A DNA stretch of 64,000 nt, from the NCBI GenBank assembly GCA_031261705.1, contig JAISJD010000006.1:1-64000 (forward strand), read 5' to 3'. The DNA is from Lactobacillales bacterium (GTDB lineage: Bacteria; Bacillota; Bacilli; Lactobacillales; Streptococcaceae). The position numbers and the translations under genes are program-made. How positions within the stretch are numbered: the first letter of the stretch is position 1; each line of letters opens with the position of its first letter. The notes under the pieces were generated by a model. That model saw nothing but the letters and a program-made list of their open reading frames with translations. It was not told the origin of the DNA and made no database searches. This document shows, piece by piece, positions 27,632-36,828 of this stretch.

Positions 27632-28420
27632 TTAAAAATCCTTCCACTCAGATTCAGCATCTGTATGCTTTTCTCTTTCGTCAAAGGTAGGAACTCCTCT
27701 GTGACCGAAGCCTCTACGACATCTACGACCTCCGCCACGGTGTCCAAATTGTTCCCCCATTGTCCGACGAGATTCTTCATAGAATTTTTCCTTTAATTCT
27801 TGGCGTTCTTCGGGGGTCATGTCTTTCATCGCTTCACGATTGTGGAACATTTCTCTAAATTCACGACCCGCATGACGTCTCCATTGCCCAAACACGTGAA
27901 GATTATCAAAGCTATCTGCTCCAAATTCTCTTTGCATTTCATGCATTTCCTGCATCGCTTTCAGTCGTTCCATGGGGTCGCCAAAGCTCATTTTCGCTTG
28001 GATTGTTTCATTCCAACCATCTGAGATTTTTTTCAAATAGTCGCCAAATTGTCTTTGTTCTTCCTCAGTCAATCCTGCAAAAAATTCTTCAGATAAATCG
28101 TCTTGTTCTCCGGAATTTTTTTGTGCTCTGATGCGTCCGTCCTCAGTTAAATATACATGCTTTATCCGGCCGTCGTTTTCATCTGTTTGACGGGTAATCG
28201 CTCCAGAATTTTCTAACTTTTTCAATAATTCTGCAACGGAACTAGGGCGAATATCTAATATTTCCGCTAGTTCTCCTTGCGTTAATCCGTCTTGTTTCGC
28301 CAAAATATTTAACACGCGTTGTTGTCCTGAAAAGCGTTCTTTGTTTTGCATAAAAAATAAGCGACTGGCTTGCGCTACCGTTTGTAAATTCTTGAGTAAT
28401 TCTGAAGTATAGTCTGTCAT
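27632..28420 (-). CDS. MarR-family transcriptional regulator with long C-terminal extension
   Basis: 262 residues. The N-terminal ~140 are a MarR winged helix: GLTQGELAEILDIRPSSVAELLKKLE is the helix-turn-helix and DENDGRIKHVYLTEDG the wing. The rest is unusual: charged Met/Glu/Arg-rich helices, then a Gly/His/Arg/Cys patch (HRGGGRRCRRGFGHRG) and an acidic end. The patch could bind metal or nucleic acid. MarR proteins are usually ~150 residues. Its own promoter carries three GGTACCTAA copies, so autoregulation is likely. The adjacent metal ATPase and the lactate operon are candidate targets. Confidence 0.85.
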   Translation of the reverse strand: MTDYTSELLKNLQTVAQASRLFFMQNKERFSGQQRVLNILAKQDGLTQGELAEILDIRPSSVAELLKKLENSGAITRQTDENDGRIKHVYLTEDGRIRAQKNSGEQDDLSEEFFAGLTEEEQRQFGDYLKKISDGWNETIQAKMSFGDPMERLKAMQEMHEMQREFGADSFDNLHVFGQWRRHAGREFREMFHNREAMKDMTPEERQELKEKFYEESRRTMGEQFGHRGGGRRCRRGFGHRGVPTFDEREKHTDAESEWKDF

Positions 28421-28451
28421 CCTTTTTCCTCTATTCTTTCTAAATTAAATA

Positions 28452-28522
28452 GGTACCTAACTTTGTTGATAATTAGATTATACTTCGGTACCTAATTAAT
28501 GTCAATAATAAAATTCGGTACC
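28452..28522 (-). promoter_or_regulatory. Consensus promoter of the MarR gene with three GGTACC operators
   Basis: A perfect TTGACA-17-TATAAT promoter (28500-28505 and 28477-28482) on the minus strand. GGTACCTAA occurs at 28452, 28487 and 28517: one copy downstream of the -10, one inside the spacer and one upstream of the -35. Such placement would block RNA polymerase, consistent with autorepression. Confidence 0.75.
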
Positions 28523-28597
28523 TAACTATTAACTGAATAAAAACCTAAAAAACGTACAACCCCCGTTGCACGCTTCCAACTTATCCTTCTCCTACAT

Positions 28598-29056
28598 TTA
28601 AAAAGCAAGCAATCCCCAATTTCGCCAAGCTATGTAGAAAACAATGAGTAACCCAATATTTCCAGCTAACAGAATCGCTCGAACCCAAGTTATCCGTTTC
28701 GCACAAAGAAATAAACTCGCTACTAAGCCAAACAACCCAAAGACAGGTGTAAAAATCCAATAAATCTTCATTCCCTCATTCGTTTCAGAAAAACTCAAAT
28801 ACCAAGCAATCCCTCCTGAAACCAGCATAAAACTTGCAACCCCTAGATAAGTTCTTTGAAAACTCCATACATTGATGTCTAAAAAGCTCCAATCTATCTT
28901 GCGTCTGATGAGAACCTGCTTTAATGTCTGTAAAACGTCAAGCCCATTCACTTCAAACTGACCGTCATAGATATGATCTAGACGAATCGTTTTTCCTGAA
29001 AACACTTGACCATAAGACTTAGAACGCATGAGACCTCTTCCATTTATTTTCTTCAT
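28598..29056 (-). CDS. Small integral membrane protein, unknown function
   Basis: 152 residues: a polar N-terminus of ~65 residues containing SYGQVFSGKTIRLDHIYDG, then four hydrophobic segments (TYLGVASFMLVSGG, IYWIFTPVFGLFGLV, AILLAGNIGLLIVF and the end). GAGGGG seven bases before the ATG supports the start. No family is recognised. It stands alone between the regulator and the lut operon, divergent from nothing; no operon partner is apparent. Confidence 0.55.
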   Translation of the reverse strand: MKKINGRGLMRSKSYGQVFSGKTIRLDHIYDGQFEVNGLDVLQTLKQVLIRRKIDWSFLDINVWSFQRTYLGVASFMLVSGGIAWYLSFSETNEGMKIYWIFTPVFGLFGLVASLFLCAKRITWVRAILLAGNIGLLIVFYIAWRNWGLLAF

Positions 29057-29251
29057 GGCACTATCCCCTCAATACCGAGCAAAAAACAACGACATCCAAC
29101 CACGAATAATAGAAAGCTCTTCTAGGTTCATTATACCAAATTATTTGTAGAATGATGAACAATATAACGAAAATTACAAAGAAATTTTCTTGTAAATGAC
29201 TATTATTTCTTTATTAAAAGCACGTGCATTTCCTCACTTATCTCTCCACAC

Positions 29252-29283
29252 AAAAAGACCCTAGCCAAATAAGCTAGAGTCAT
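29252..29283 (-). terminator. lutABC terminator
   Basis: GACTCTAGC / GCTAGGGTC stem and TTTTT tract just after lutC. Confidence 0.9.
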
Positions 29284-29291
29284 TCAAAGAG

Positions 29292-30020
29292 TTATCTGTC
29301 TTTTACGACAACATATTTTACTTCAATCGGACCATGCAAGCCTGTAACTAAGACCATTTCAATGTCTCCAGAGTTTGAAGGCCCCGAAATAATATTGACA
29401 TCACTGCCGATTTTTTCGCCACGTTCCAATTTTTCTTGGTAGAAATCTGCAAATTGGGTTGTACGGGCAACAATCTTACTCATAGGTACGATAGAAAGAT
29501 AATGCGTTGGTAAGAAGTGAAGCGTACGTCCTTGCCCCGGTGTGCTTTCCACCACGATAGAGCCAGATTCCGCAAGTAAAAATTCCGCAAACGCAATCGC
29601 TACATTAGAGCCTTGCGCTGTAGCAATATTTTCTTCACGGTATTCTTCGCCTACTTTCCATTGGTGCATGGTGTAGCCATCACCGTCTTGTCCTTGAAAA
29701 TCTGCCAAACCAAAGTCCGCAAAACGTTCGTCAGTCGAAGTCATGACTTCGCCACCGCCGTACTCTGCGACTAATTTTTTCAAAGTTTCTGCTAAATCAG
29801 CTTCTGTGGTTTCCACGATTTCCGCATTGATAAACGGCACACGTTTCTTCGCCACTTCCAAGAGTTCTTCTTGAGAAAGTCCCGCTAAGGTTTCATGAGG
29901 CAGGTCATTCACTGGTTGAAACGGGTGGGTACGAACATCCGCACGTTCAATATTTAGGCGTTCACGCAAATTTTGTAAAAAAGGTTCGCGGTTTTGGATT
30001 AAATCATTTGTTTCACTCAT
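29292..30020 (-). CDS. lutC: Lactate utilisation protein C
   Basis: 242 residues of the LUD (DUF162) domain: VNDLPHETLAGLSQEELL near the N-terminus, AFAEFLLAESGSIVVES in the core, and IISGPSNSGDIEMVLVTGLHGP near the C-terminus, a hallmark of LutC/YkgG. With LutA and LutB it forms the iron-sulfur L-lactate oxidation complex that feeds electrons to the respiratory chain. It begins one base after lutB ends. The type II NADH dehydrogenase elsewhere in the window implies at least some quinone-linked respiration. Confidence 0.93.
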   Translation of the reverse strand: MSETNDLIQNREPFLQNLRERLNIERADVRTHPFQPVNDLPHETLAGLSQEELLEVAKKRVPFINAEIVETTEADLAETLKKLVAEYGGGEVMTSTDERFADFGLADFQGQDGDGYTMHQWKVGEEYREENIATAQGSNVAIAFAEFLLAESGSIVVESTPGQGRTLHFLPTHYLSIVPMSKIVARTTQFADFYQEKLERGEKIGSDVNIISGPSNSGDIEMVLVTGLHGPIEVKYVVVKDR

Positions 30021-31493
30021 CTATTCGTCCCCCTTTTCTTTTTCATGGCGTTTGTACCAATGACGGAAATTATCATGTGCTTTCGGTGCGATTGGCAAGT
30101 CACGCACGTCCGTCCAGCCTTTAATCATCCCTGGACCTTTATCCATATAGCCACCGTTATTATACAAGTTTTCCACGCTATCCCGTTTGTGTGAGCTTAA
30201 CAATTTCATTCCTGTATGCGCAAATTCCATTGCAGATTTGAACATCGTTGGGCTAGAGGTTCCTTTCCCAACCACGTGCATTTGTACATCTTGGAAGCTG
30301 CCACGTCCCATATGCTTGTCATCTGTCATGACTTTTCTATGATAAGTAATCAAGTCATGAAGTGGAATTTTCACTGGGCAAGTCGCGTCACACGCTGTAC
30401 ATAAAGAACATGCGTAAGGAAGATCATGAAATTCTTCATAGCCGCCCAATACTGGCGTTAAGCTAATTCCGATTGGTCCTGGATAAAGTGAACCATACCC
30501 GTGTCCGCCAATTTGACGATAAACTGGGCAGACATTTAAGCACGAACCGCAACGGATACATTGTAATACAGATTGAAACTCTGTTCCAAGTGCATTGGAA
30601 CGTCCGTTATCAATAATTACCACGTGAAAATCATCTGGTCCATCGCTTTCACCTGTTTCACGAGGACCGACAAATGTGCAATAGGTTGTAATGTCTTGAC
30701 CAACAGCTGAGCGTGCAAGCATATTATCTAACACTTCGGCTTCTTTGATACTTGGAACAATCCGTTCCATCCCCATCATGACAATATGTGTCTTAGGAAT
30801 CCCAATGGTTAAATCGGCATTTCCTTCGTTTGTATTCAGATTAATCGTTCCTTGATCCGCAATCGCAAAGTTACATCCAGTAATCCCAACATCTGCTTCT
30901 AAGAAGTATTGGCGCATGACTTCACGTGCTTTTCTTGCTAAGTTAACGGGTTCATTATCCCCAGTATAGCCAAGTTTTTCCTTAAAGACTTCTTTGATTT
31001 GGTCACGGTTCATGTGAATAGCAGGGAATACGATATGTGACGGTTCGTCCCAATTGTCTTCTTGTAGAATAAATTCCGCCAAGTCAGTTTCCATGACTTC
31101 CAAGCCTAATTTTTCAATCATTGGGTCAATGTCGACTTCGGCAGTTACCATTGATTTACTTTTTACGACTTTTTTCGCTTTCTTTTCCACTAATACTTTT
31201 TCAACGTATTCGCGCGCTTCTTTTGCATCTTTGGCAAAGAAAACGTGCCCGCCTTTTTTCGCTACATTATCAGAAAATTGTTCTAGGTAATCGGGTAAAT
31301 AGTCTAACACGTGTTGACGCATTTGTTCGCCAAGGTCACGCCAACCTTCCCAATTTCCTAATTCTTCACGCGCACTCTCCCGTTTTACCCATTGAGCATC
31401 CTGCGCTTTGGCAACAGATTTTTGCATAAAAACATCTTCTTTACTCTGTTCCAAACGTTCATTAAAATCTAATTTTGAAATAGATAAGCCCAT
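30021..31493 (-). CDS. lutB: Lactate utilisation iron-sulfur protein B
   Basis: About 490 residues; the ATG at 31493 is preferred over the preceding GTG because of spacing from AGGGGGTG. LUD domain in the first ~300 residues, then two 4Fe-4S clusters: CIRCGSCLNVCPVY near 310 and CSLCTACDATCPVK near 360. It passes electrons from lactate oxidation between LutA and LutC. Central gene of lutABC, with nine bases between lutA and lutB. Confidence 0.95.
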   Translation of the reverse strand: MGLSISKLDFNERLEQSKEDVFMQKSVAKAQDAQWVKRESAREELGNWEGWRDLGEQMRQHVLDYLPDYLEQFSDNVAKKGGHVFFAKDAKEAREYVEKVLVEKKAKKVVKSKSMVTAEVDIDPMIEKLGLEVMETDLAEFILQEDNWDEPSHIVFPAIHMNRDQIKEVFKEKLGYTGDNEPVNLARKAREVMRQYFLEADVGITGCNFAIADQGTINLNTNEGNADLTIGIPKTHIVMMGMERIVPSIKEAEVLDNMLARSAVGQDITTYCTFVGPRETGESDGPDDFHVVIIDNGRSNALGTEFQSVLQCIRCGSCLNVCPVYRQIGGHGYGSLYPGPIGISLTPVLGGYEEFHDLPYACSLCTACDATCPVKIPLHDLITYHRKVMTDDKHMGRGSFQDVQMHVVGKGTSSPTMFKSAMEFAHTGMKLLSSHKRDSVENLYNNGGYMDKGPGMIKGWTDVRDLPIAPKAHDNFRHWYKRHEKEKGDE

Positions 31494-31505
31494 CACTTCA
31501 CCCCC

Positions 31506-32297
31506 TTAATTCTTCACCGCAACTTTTAGATTTGGTGTATCTATACGATTTTCGTCGACACCTGTGTTTAAAACTTCGGCAATGTGCATAATCTTAATTT
31601 TTTGATTGTCACGGTTAAATTTGCCCCCAATATTCATCAGGCACCCCATATCCGCCGAAATCAACACATCTGCCCCTGTACTAATGATGTCGTTCATCTT
31701 TTCATTTACCATCATTTCAGAAATCACTGGTTCTTTCACCGAAAATGTTCCCCCAAAACCACAGCAATTTTCGATATGTGGCACTTCTACGTACTCCATG
31801 TCTTTTACATGTTCCATAAGGATAAAGGGAGTTTCCGTTTCTCCTAATAGACGTGACATGTGACATGAACGGTGATAAGTCACCTTAGAAGGCATCGTTG
31901 CCCCAACATCCTTCACTCCTAATACACGGACTAAGAATTGTGTAAACTCAACCGTTTTGTCGGCTAATTCTTTCGCTTTTGGTAAGTATTCCGCTTTATC
32001 AGGGTCATGCTTTTCAATGATATGCACATATTCTTTGAACATTGCTGTACATGAGCCCGCAAGACCGACGATATAATCGACATCGCGATACTCTTTCATG
32101 AACGCATCAATTTCATTGTGCAAAACAGGCCATGATTCTTTAAAATACCCACTGTTGTAGGTTGGTTGACCACAACACACCTGTTTTCCAGGTAAAACTG
32201 TTTCTACTCCCAAACGTTCCAAAACAGCCACAGCCGCTTTGCCAACATTTGGAAATAGCAAATCTACGACACATGTCGTATAAAGTGCAACTTTCAT
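31506..32297 (-). CDS. lutA: Lactate utilisation protein A (Fe-S oxidoreductase)
   Basis: 263 residues with two CCG cysteine-rich domains: CCGQPTYNSGYF near 42 and CCGFGGTFSV near 178, as in glycolate oxidase GlcF and heterodisulfide reductase HdrB. Preceded by AAGGAGGAGG. First gene of the lut operon. The upstream region carries two GGTACC sites, one sharing its 11-bp context with the MarR operators. Confidence 0.95.
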   Translation of the reverse strand: MKVALYTTCVVDLLFPNVGKAAVAVLERLGVETVLPGKQVCCGQPTYNSGYFKESWPVLHNEIDAFMKEYRDVDYIVGLAGSCTAMFKEYVHIIEKHDPDKAEYLPKAKELADKTVEFTQFLVRVLGVKDVGATMPSKVTYHRSCHMSRLLGETETPFILMEHVKDMEYVEVPHIENCCGFGGTFSVKEPVISEMMVNEKMNDIISTGADVLISADMGCLMNIGGKFNRDNQKIKIMHIAEVLNTGVDENRIDTPNLKVAVKN

Positions 32298-32587
32298 AGT
32301 ACCTCCTCCTTGATTACAGAGCTAAGACAACTTGGTAAAATCACAAGAAATAGAAAAGACTTGATGAAAGGCTAGGCGAAAATTTGCCACCAATTCACTT
32401 CAACGGGTCAAATTTTTTCTTGTTAATTTTTGTTGCCCTACCTCACTTCTTTTACTGACCTTTTATGTCCAGCTAGTCAAACGAACAAGACAACTTCACA
32501 AAAAACGCTAGATAACTTTAGTTATTTATTTATCAGCAATAATTTCAAAAACGATTTACGCCTTTGTTTTGTTGTCTTTACACAGTT

Positions 32588-32698
32588 GGTACCGTTATCA
32601 AAATTCATTAGAAATCTCAACTTCTAACAAACGGCTTTCCAACTTGCGTATAGACCAATTTTAACATTTTTATTTTTCCTCTAAAACAATTAGGTACC
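32588..32698 (-). promoter_or_regulatory. Putative operator pair upstream of lutABC
   Basis: GGTACC palindromes at 32588-32593 (TTGGTACCG) and 32693-32698 (minus strand GGTACCTAATT), exactly 105 bp apart, ten helical turns, which would suit looping. The second shares GGTACCTAATT with one operator of the nearby MarR gene. TTGGTACCAA-like sites also suit FadR-type GntR regulators such as LldR. The rest of the 32298-32742 gap shows no gene. Confidence 0.5.
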
Positions 32699-32742
32699 AA
32701 TTTTTTCAAATAGGTATTTTTTACCCTTGTGTAGTTTTGCGC

Positions 32743-32784
32743 AAAAAAAATCTCCCACCCGAGAACACCCCAGCAAGAGATTTC
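32743..32784 (-). terminator. apbE terminator
   Basis: Stem AAATCTC..GAGATTT with inner C/G pairs, followed by a run of T on the minus strand. Confidence 0.8.
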
Positions 32785-32790
32785 AACTCA

Positions 32791-33861
32791 TTAATTTTCC
32801 TCCGCCATTGTGTAGCCTGAATCAGGCTCGAGGTCAAAGGTTTTCTTAATACCACTTGTTTCATAGATTTTATTGTCTTTTGTAATAAAGAGAGCCTCCA
32901 CGCCCTTTTGTTTCTCGATAAACGCCATGCCGTCTTTTAAGCCTAGCGCAAAAATAGTTGTTGACAACCCGTCGCCGTCTGTTGATTTGTCACTCACAAT
33001 GGTCACACCCGCAATATCGTTATCAAAAGGATAGCCAGTATCTGGATTCATCAAATGATGATAGGATTTCCCGTCAACCTTAAGATAGCGCTCGTAAATG
33101 CCCGATGTCACAAACGACTGATTTACTCCGGGAAGATAGCCGACCACGGTATTTCTCGCTTTATTTGGGTCTTGAATACCGACCGTCCAAGGCTTGTTGT
33201 CTCCACGAGGACTATGCCCTAGCACATAGACATTTCCCCCTAGGTCAACAATCGCTGTTGTGACCCCTTTTTTCTTCAATAGATTTGCCACTTCATCTGT
33301 GATAAACCCTTTCGCAATCGCTCCAAGGTCAAGCTCCATGCCTTTTTCTTGAAGAAAGACCGTTTGTTCCTCGTCATTTAAAATGACTTTTTGATAGTCC
33401 ACAAGTTTTAGCTTTTCATCAATTTCTTGTTGTGTTGGCTTACGTGCGTCATCAAAACCAATATGCCAAAGCTGTGTAATCGGTCCAATCGCAAGATCAA
33501 ATTTCCCATCACTTTCTGCGGAATACGCATAGGCTTTCTTTACCAAGCGATAAATATCCTTATCCACCTTGACGGGTGCCACACCCGCCGCCTGATTCAC
33601 GCGGTCAATCTCGCTTCCCCCTGCATCATTGACATCAATCTCACGACCATATTTCTTGATAAGCTCAAAGGCAGGCTTCAACACTTCTTTCTTTCCCTTA
33701 TCGTAAATCTTCACCTGCACATAGGTACCAAGTAAAAATTGACGGTCAGCGTAAGGCTCCTTGACTAGAGTTCCCTTGTCTGCCCCACCGCAAGCCGTTA
33801 ATAGACTTAAAAAAAGCACGGATAAAAGCAAAAAAGCGCTGAATTTTATTTGTTTCTTCAT
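32791..33861 (-). CDS. apbE: FAD:protein FMN transferase, lipoprotein
   Basis: 356 residues. Lipoprotein signal MKKQIKFSAFLLLSVLFLSL followed by the lipobox LTAC-G, so the protein is anchored to the outer membrane face. ApbE core: VDLGGNVYVLGHSPRG (FAD/metal binding), IAKGFITDEVA, and a late VTIVSDKSTDGDGLSTTIFA with the metal-binding Asp/Thr. It covalently attaches FMN to a Ser/Thr of extracytoplasmic redox proteins, often for flavin-based extracellular electron transfer. No obvious substrate lies next to it. Good GGTG SD. Confidence 0.93.
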   Translation of the reverse strand: MKKQIKFSAFLLLSVLFLSLLTACGGADKGTLVKEPYADRQFLLGTYVQVKIYDKGKKEVLKPAFELIKKYGREIDVNDAGGSEIDRVNQAAGVAPVKVDKDIYRLVKKAYAYSAESDGKFDLAIGPITQLWHIGFDDARKPTQQEIDEKLKLVDYQKVILNDEEQTVFLQEKGMELDLGAIAKGFITDEVANLLKKKGVTTAIVDLGGNVYVLGHSPRGDNKPWTVGIQDPNKARNTVVGYLPGVNQSFVTSGIYERYLKVDGKSYHHLMNPDTGYPFDNDIAGVTIVSDKSTDGDGLSTTIFALGLKDGMAFIEKQKGVEALFITKDNKIYETSGIKKTFDLEPDSGYTMAEEN

Positions 33862-34112
33862 GAGTTCACCACATTCTATTCCAATTTATTTTGTAAAGCG
33901 TTTCCCCTTAACATAGTAATTGTAGTATGAGTTTCAAAACAAGGCAAGCACTTCTAATTGCTATGGATATTCTGAGAAATGATACAACTCACATCCATAG
34001 ATTTAGTGAAAAAAATCAGCATTTAGGGTAAATGAGAGTCTTTTATTAATAACCTTATAGACTTTCGTGGAAACATATGTTATCTTATTTTACATAAGGA
34101 GAATAATATCGG

Positions 34113-34196
34113 TTGATTGGTTCTTTTGAAGTTGCTTTAATTAATAACATAGTCGTGTCACTAAGGCGTTTGGTTAACTTCTTTGACACAACGTAA
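34113..34196 (+). CDS. Candidate 27-residue peptide in an orphan transcription unit
   Basis: TTG start with AAGGAG ten bases upstream encodes an amphipathic peptide beginning MIGSFEVALINNIVVSLRRL and stops exactly where a strong terminator stem begins. A possible promoter (TAGACT-17-TATCTT, 34058-34086) precedes it. It is the only credible coding sequence in the 33862-34396 gap. It could instead be a small regulatory RNA. It does not match Fst-type toxins, though the terminator arrangement is similar. Function unknown. Confidence 0.35.
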   Translation: MIGSFEVALINNIVVSLRRLVNFFDTT

Positions 34197-34240
34197 AAAC
34201 TCCTCGTTCTCTCGTTAAGCAGAAGCAGGGAGTTTTTTTG
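34196..34240 (+). terminator. Terminator of the orphan unit
   Basis: AACTCCT / AGGGAGTT arms with a long loop and a T7 tract on the plus strand. The A-run on the other side could let it act in both directions. Confidence 0.65.
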
Positions 34241-34396
34241 TTATTTTTCGAGAAATGTGACAAATCTCTCTTTCCAAATATCTTTGTAAAACGGATTGAT
34301 TTCGTTCGCTGAAATTTTTCTCCAAGTTTACCACCGAAAACGAAGCAAAAAATCCTAGAACCACAAAGTCACTAGGATTTTCCACAAATTTATCTA

Positions 34397-35181
34397 TTAT
34401 ACACCAAACAATCCTGTAAGAGAAAGTAAGATTCCTAAAATAAAGACGAAAAGAATCACACGGATAGAGTTCATATTTTTTCTACCCAATAGCCAATAAG
34501 TCAAACCGACTAGCGCAAGTGGCAATAACCCTGGTAACAATTGATTGGCGAAATCTTGAAGCCCCAAGGAAACTTCTCCAAATTTCAACTTTCCGACAAA
34601 CTTAAAATTAATGATAGACGGAATCATGCCACCGATAACGGTAATTCCCAATACACTGGAAATATCGGTAATCATCTTCAAGTTGTTCCCGATGTTACTT
34701 ACAATTTTTGCACCCTTGGCATTACTTAGATTAAACAAATAATACATGATGAGCGCTCGAGCAGCTCCCCAACACCACCAAAAAAGTAGTCCAATTGGAT
34801 TGCCGTCTAATGCCATATAAGAAATAATTGAACCAAGAATCGTTGATGGTAGGACGTGGAAAAGTGAATCTCCGATACCTGAAAGTGGGCCCATTAACCC
34901 AGCTTTTAATGCTGCCACAGATTCTAGGGAGCCGATACCGTCACTTTCTTCTAACGCTAGTGCGGAACCTAAGACTGCAGAAGTTGCTGTATTGTTACAG
35001 TTGTAGAATTGTAAATGTGTTTTTGCTGCTTCTTTCCGTTCCTCCAAGGTTGTATATTTTTCCATAATGAACGGATACATCGCAAAATAATAGCCTAAAC
35101 CTTGCATTTTTTCATAATTCCAACCGGTTGAATTGGCAAAGTACCATCTTCTAAGCACCGCATTTTTGACTTTTTATTCAT
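34397..35181 (-). CDS. Mannose-family PTS component IID, with an apparent 5' frameshift
   Basis: IID membrane component (about 260 residues). TGWNYEKMQGLGYYFAMYP, the GLMGPLSGIGDS loop and C-terminal helices are family hallmarks. The natural start is ATG at 35179-35181, which has AGGAGG eight bases upstream and overlaps the IIC stop, but that frame ends after 28 codons. The continuous frame begins only at a GTG (35158) without an SD. One additional A in the A5 run at 35163-35167 would join them as MNKKSKNAVLRRWYFANSTG. Either a real disabling or phase-variable frameshift or a sequencing slip. Confidence 0.8.
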
Positions 35182-35959
35182 CACCCATACCTCCTACTGA
35201 TACAGTTTCCACGGATTGTTTTGAAGCCAACATTTTCTTATAAGACATGATTGCAAAGGCGACACCGACTAAAGCAACCCCTAAAATTGGCATTTGTAGA
35301 TAGCTTACAAGAATAAATCCTACGATAAAGTATTCCATATTTGCTTTGACTGGCATGTATTTTAATAAAATAGCAATACCGACAGCAGGTAACATTGCAC
35401 CCGCTAATTTGAATCCAGCAGATAGCTGTACTGGAATCGCATCAACAATGGTTTGTACCACTCCTTGTCCAAAAGCTAAAGCGATAAATACAGGAATTAA
35501 TTTTGAAAGCGCATAGGTTACAAATCCGTATAAGTTCAAGTTTGCTGCTCGTTTAAATTCTCCCTCATCAACTAATTTTTCCGCTCTATGTTGGAAGAAT
35601 ACTGTACTTAAACGTGCCAGCACATCAATTTGCATCATCAATAAACTAATTGGCAACGCTAAAGCAAGTCCAACCTCGGCGCTCTGACCTGAAATAATCG
35701 TCAGTGCCGTACCCATCAATGCTCCAGTTGAATAATCTGGAATGGATGCTCCGCCAAAGTTTCCGATTCCTAAAGCCATTAAGTTCAACGTTCCACCGAT
35801 ATACAGTCCTGTTTTGACATCACCTAAAATCAATCCAGCAATAAATCCTGTAAATGTTGGTTTTGAAAAGCCCATAGTCGGCCCGTTTCCGTCATAAGCC
35901 ATATACATTGCGTACAAGCATAATAAAATAATCTGCCAAGTTTTTACTTCCATTTCCAA
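35174..35959 (-). CDS. Mannose-family PTS component IIC
   Basis: 261 residues, about seven membrane helices. Near the N-terminus MAYDGNGPTMGFSKPTFTG and GLILGDVKTGLYIGGTLNLM are typical of the IIC (EII-Sor/Man) family that forms the sugar channel with IID. It lies between IIB and IID. A 213-base spacer separates IIB from IIC, with no clear gene in it. No IIA gene is in this operon, so the phosphoryl donor must be encoded elsewhere. Sugar specificity (mannose, sorbose, fructose or amino sugars) cannot be told. Confidence 0.88.
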   Translation of the reverse strand: MEMEVKTWQIILLCLYAMYMAYDGNGPTMGFSKPTFTGFIAGLILGDVKTGLYIGGTLNLMALGIGNFGGASIPDYSTGALMGTALTIISGQSAEVGLALALPISLLMMQIDVLARLSTVFFQHRAEKLVDEGEFKRAANLNLYGFVTYALSKLIPVFIALAFGQGVVQTIVDAIPVQLSAGFKLAGAMLPAVGIAILLKYMPVKANMEYFIVGFILVSYLQMPILGVALVGVAFAIMSYKKMLASKQSVETVSVGGMGDE

Positions 35960-36172
35960 TTCCTCCTATTATACTTTCTTTAATTTCAGCCCAATAACCG
36001 TATCTAAGCAATTAGGTAACTCTATTTGTTTGTATTGTCAAAAAGTATCTTGTTTAAATGCGACAACGTTCCAAGGTTCTGTTAATTTCACCAAACTAGC
36101 ATCCTCTAAAAGATAAGCAGCTTCTACCTTGTCCTTCAATCCTTCATTCTTCCGACTATTTCACCGTTCTCA

Positions 36173-36655
36173 TTACTCTCCGATAAAATTCGTAATACTG
36201 ACTAATGGTTCATCTGGGACCATTCTCGCAGTGACATTCATTCGTTTTTCAAGCAATGTACGGATTGCCTTTTCCTCTTCAGGAAGTAAGCTGATAGATT
36301 TTTTATACTGCTTTGCACCCTCTCTATTGGAAAGATTGCCAATATTAATATCGAGTAAATCCACACCATTTTCTAGCATAGCCACTAAAACGCTCGGGTC
36401 TTTGACAATTAACATCACTCTTTGACCGACATAATTGCCATTTTTTATATTCGCTACCGCTTTTTCAAAAGGTAAAATCGACGTGTTTACCCCTACTGGA
36501 GCCGCCATTCTCAAGATGTTTTTTTGAATCTCATCGCTTGCCACCGTATCATCAATCACCATAATACGATTCACCTTGTACTCTGCCGCCCAACGTGTTG
36601 CTACCTGACCGTGAATTAACCGATCGTCAATTCTAATATGAACAAAACCTAACAT
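36173..36655 (-). CDS. Mannose-family PTS component IIB
   Basis: 160 residues. IRIDDRLIHGQVATRW carries the phosphorylated His (residue 15), and a C-terminal SLLPEEEKAIRTLLEKR matches the IIB fold. It receives phosphate from IIA and passes it to the sugar. First gene of the operon, preceded by a TATAAT promoter that overlaps a perfect catabolite-response element. Good GGAAGAAA SD. Confidence 0.9.
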   Translation of the reverse strand: MLGFVHIRIDDRLIHGQVATRWAAEYKVNRIMVIDDTVASDEIQKNILRMAAPVGVNTSILPFEKAVANIKNGNYVGQRVMLIVKDPSVLVAMLENGVDLLDINIGNLSNREGAKQYKKSISLLPEEEKAIRTLLEKRMNVTARMVPDEPLVSITNFIGE

Positions 36656-36828
36656 TTTTCTTCCTCCATTTCTTTTTTCATTTTTCCTGTTCAGACATCA
36701 GCGATTGTTTCCAATAATTTCTTTTTAACATATTAATTGCATTTACTAAAAATTTCAATAAATCCTTTATTCTACCCGTTTTAATGACTTTAAACTATTC
36801 TCTCACTTTTTTATCTCAACATATTAAC

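Noticed and set aside
33890-33912. cre-like sequence TGTAAAGCGTTTCC upstream of apbE
   Set aside because: The central CG is displaced by one base relative to the CcpA consensus on both strands.
34058-34240. Fst/Ldr-type toxin-antitoxin locus
   Set aside because: The peptide lacks the Fst motif (long single helix followed by WL-type charged tail) and no antisense promoter was seen.
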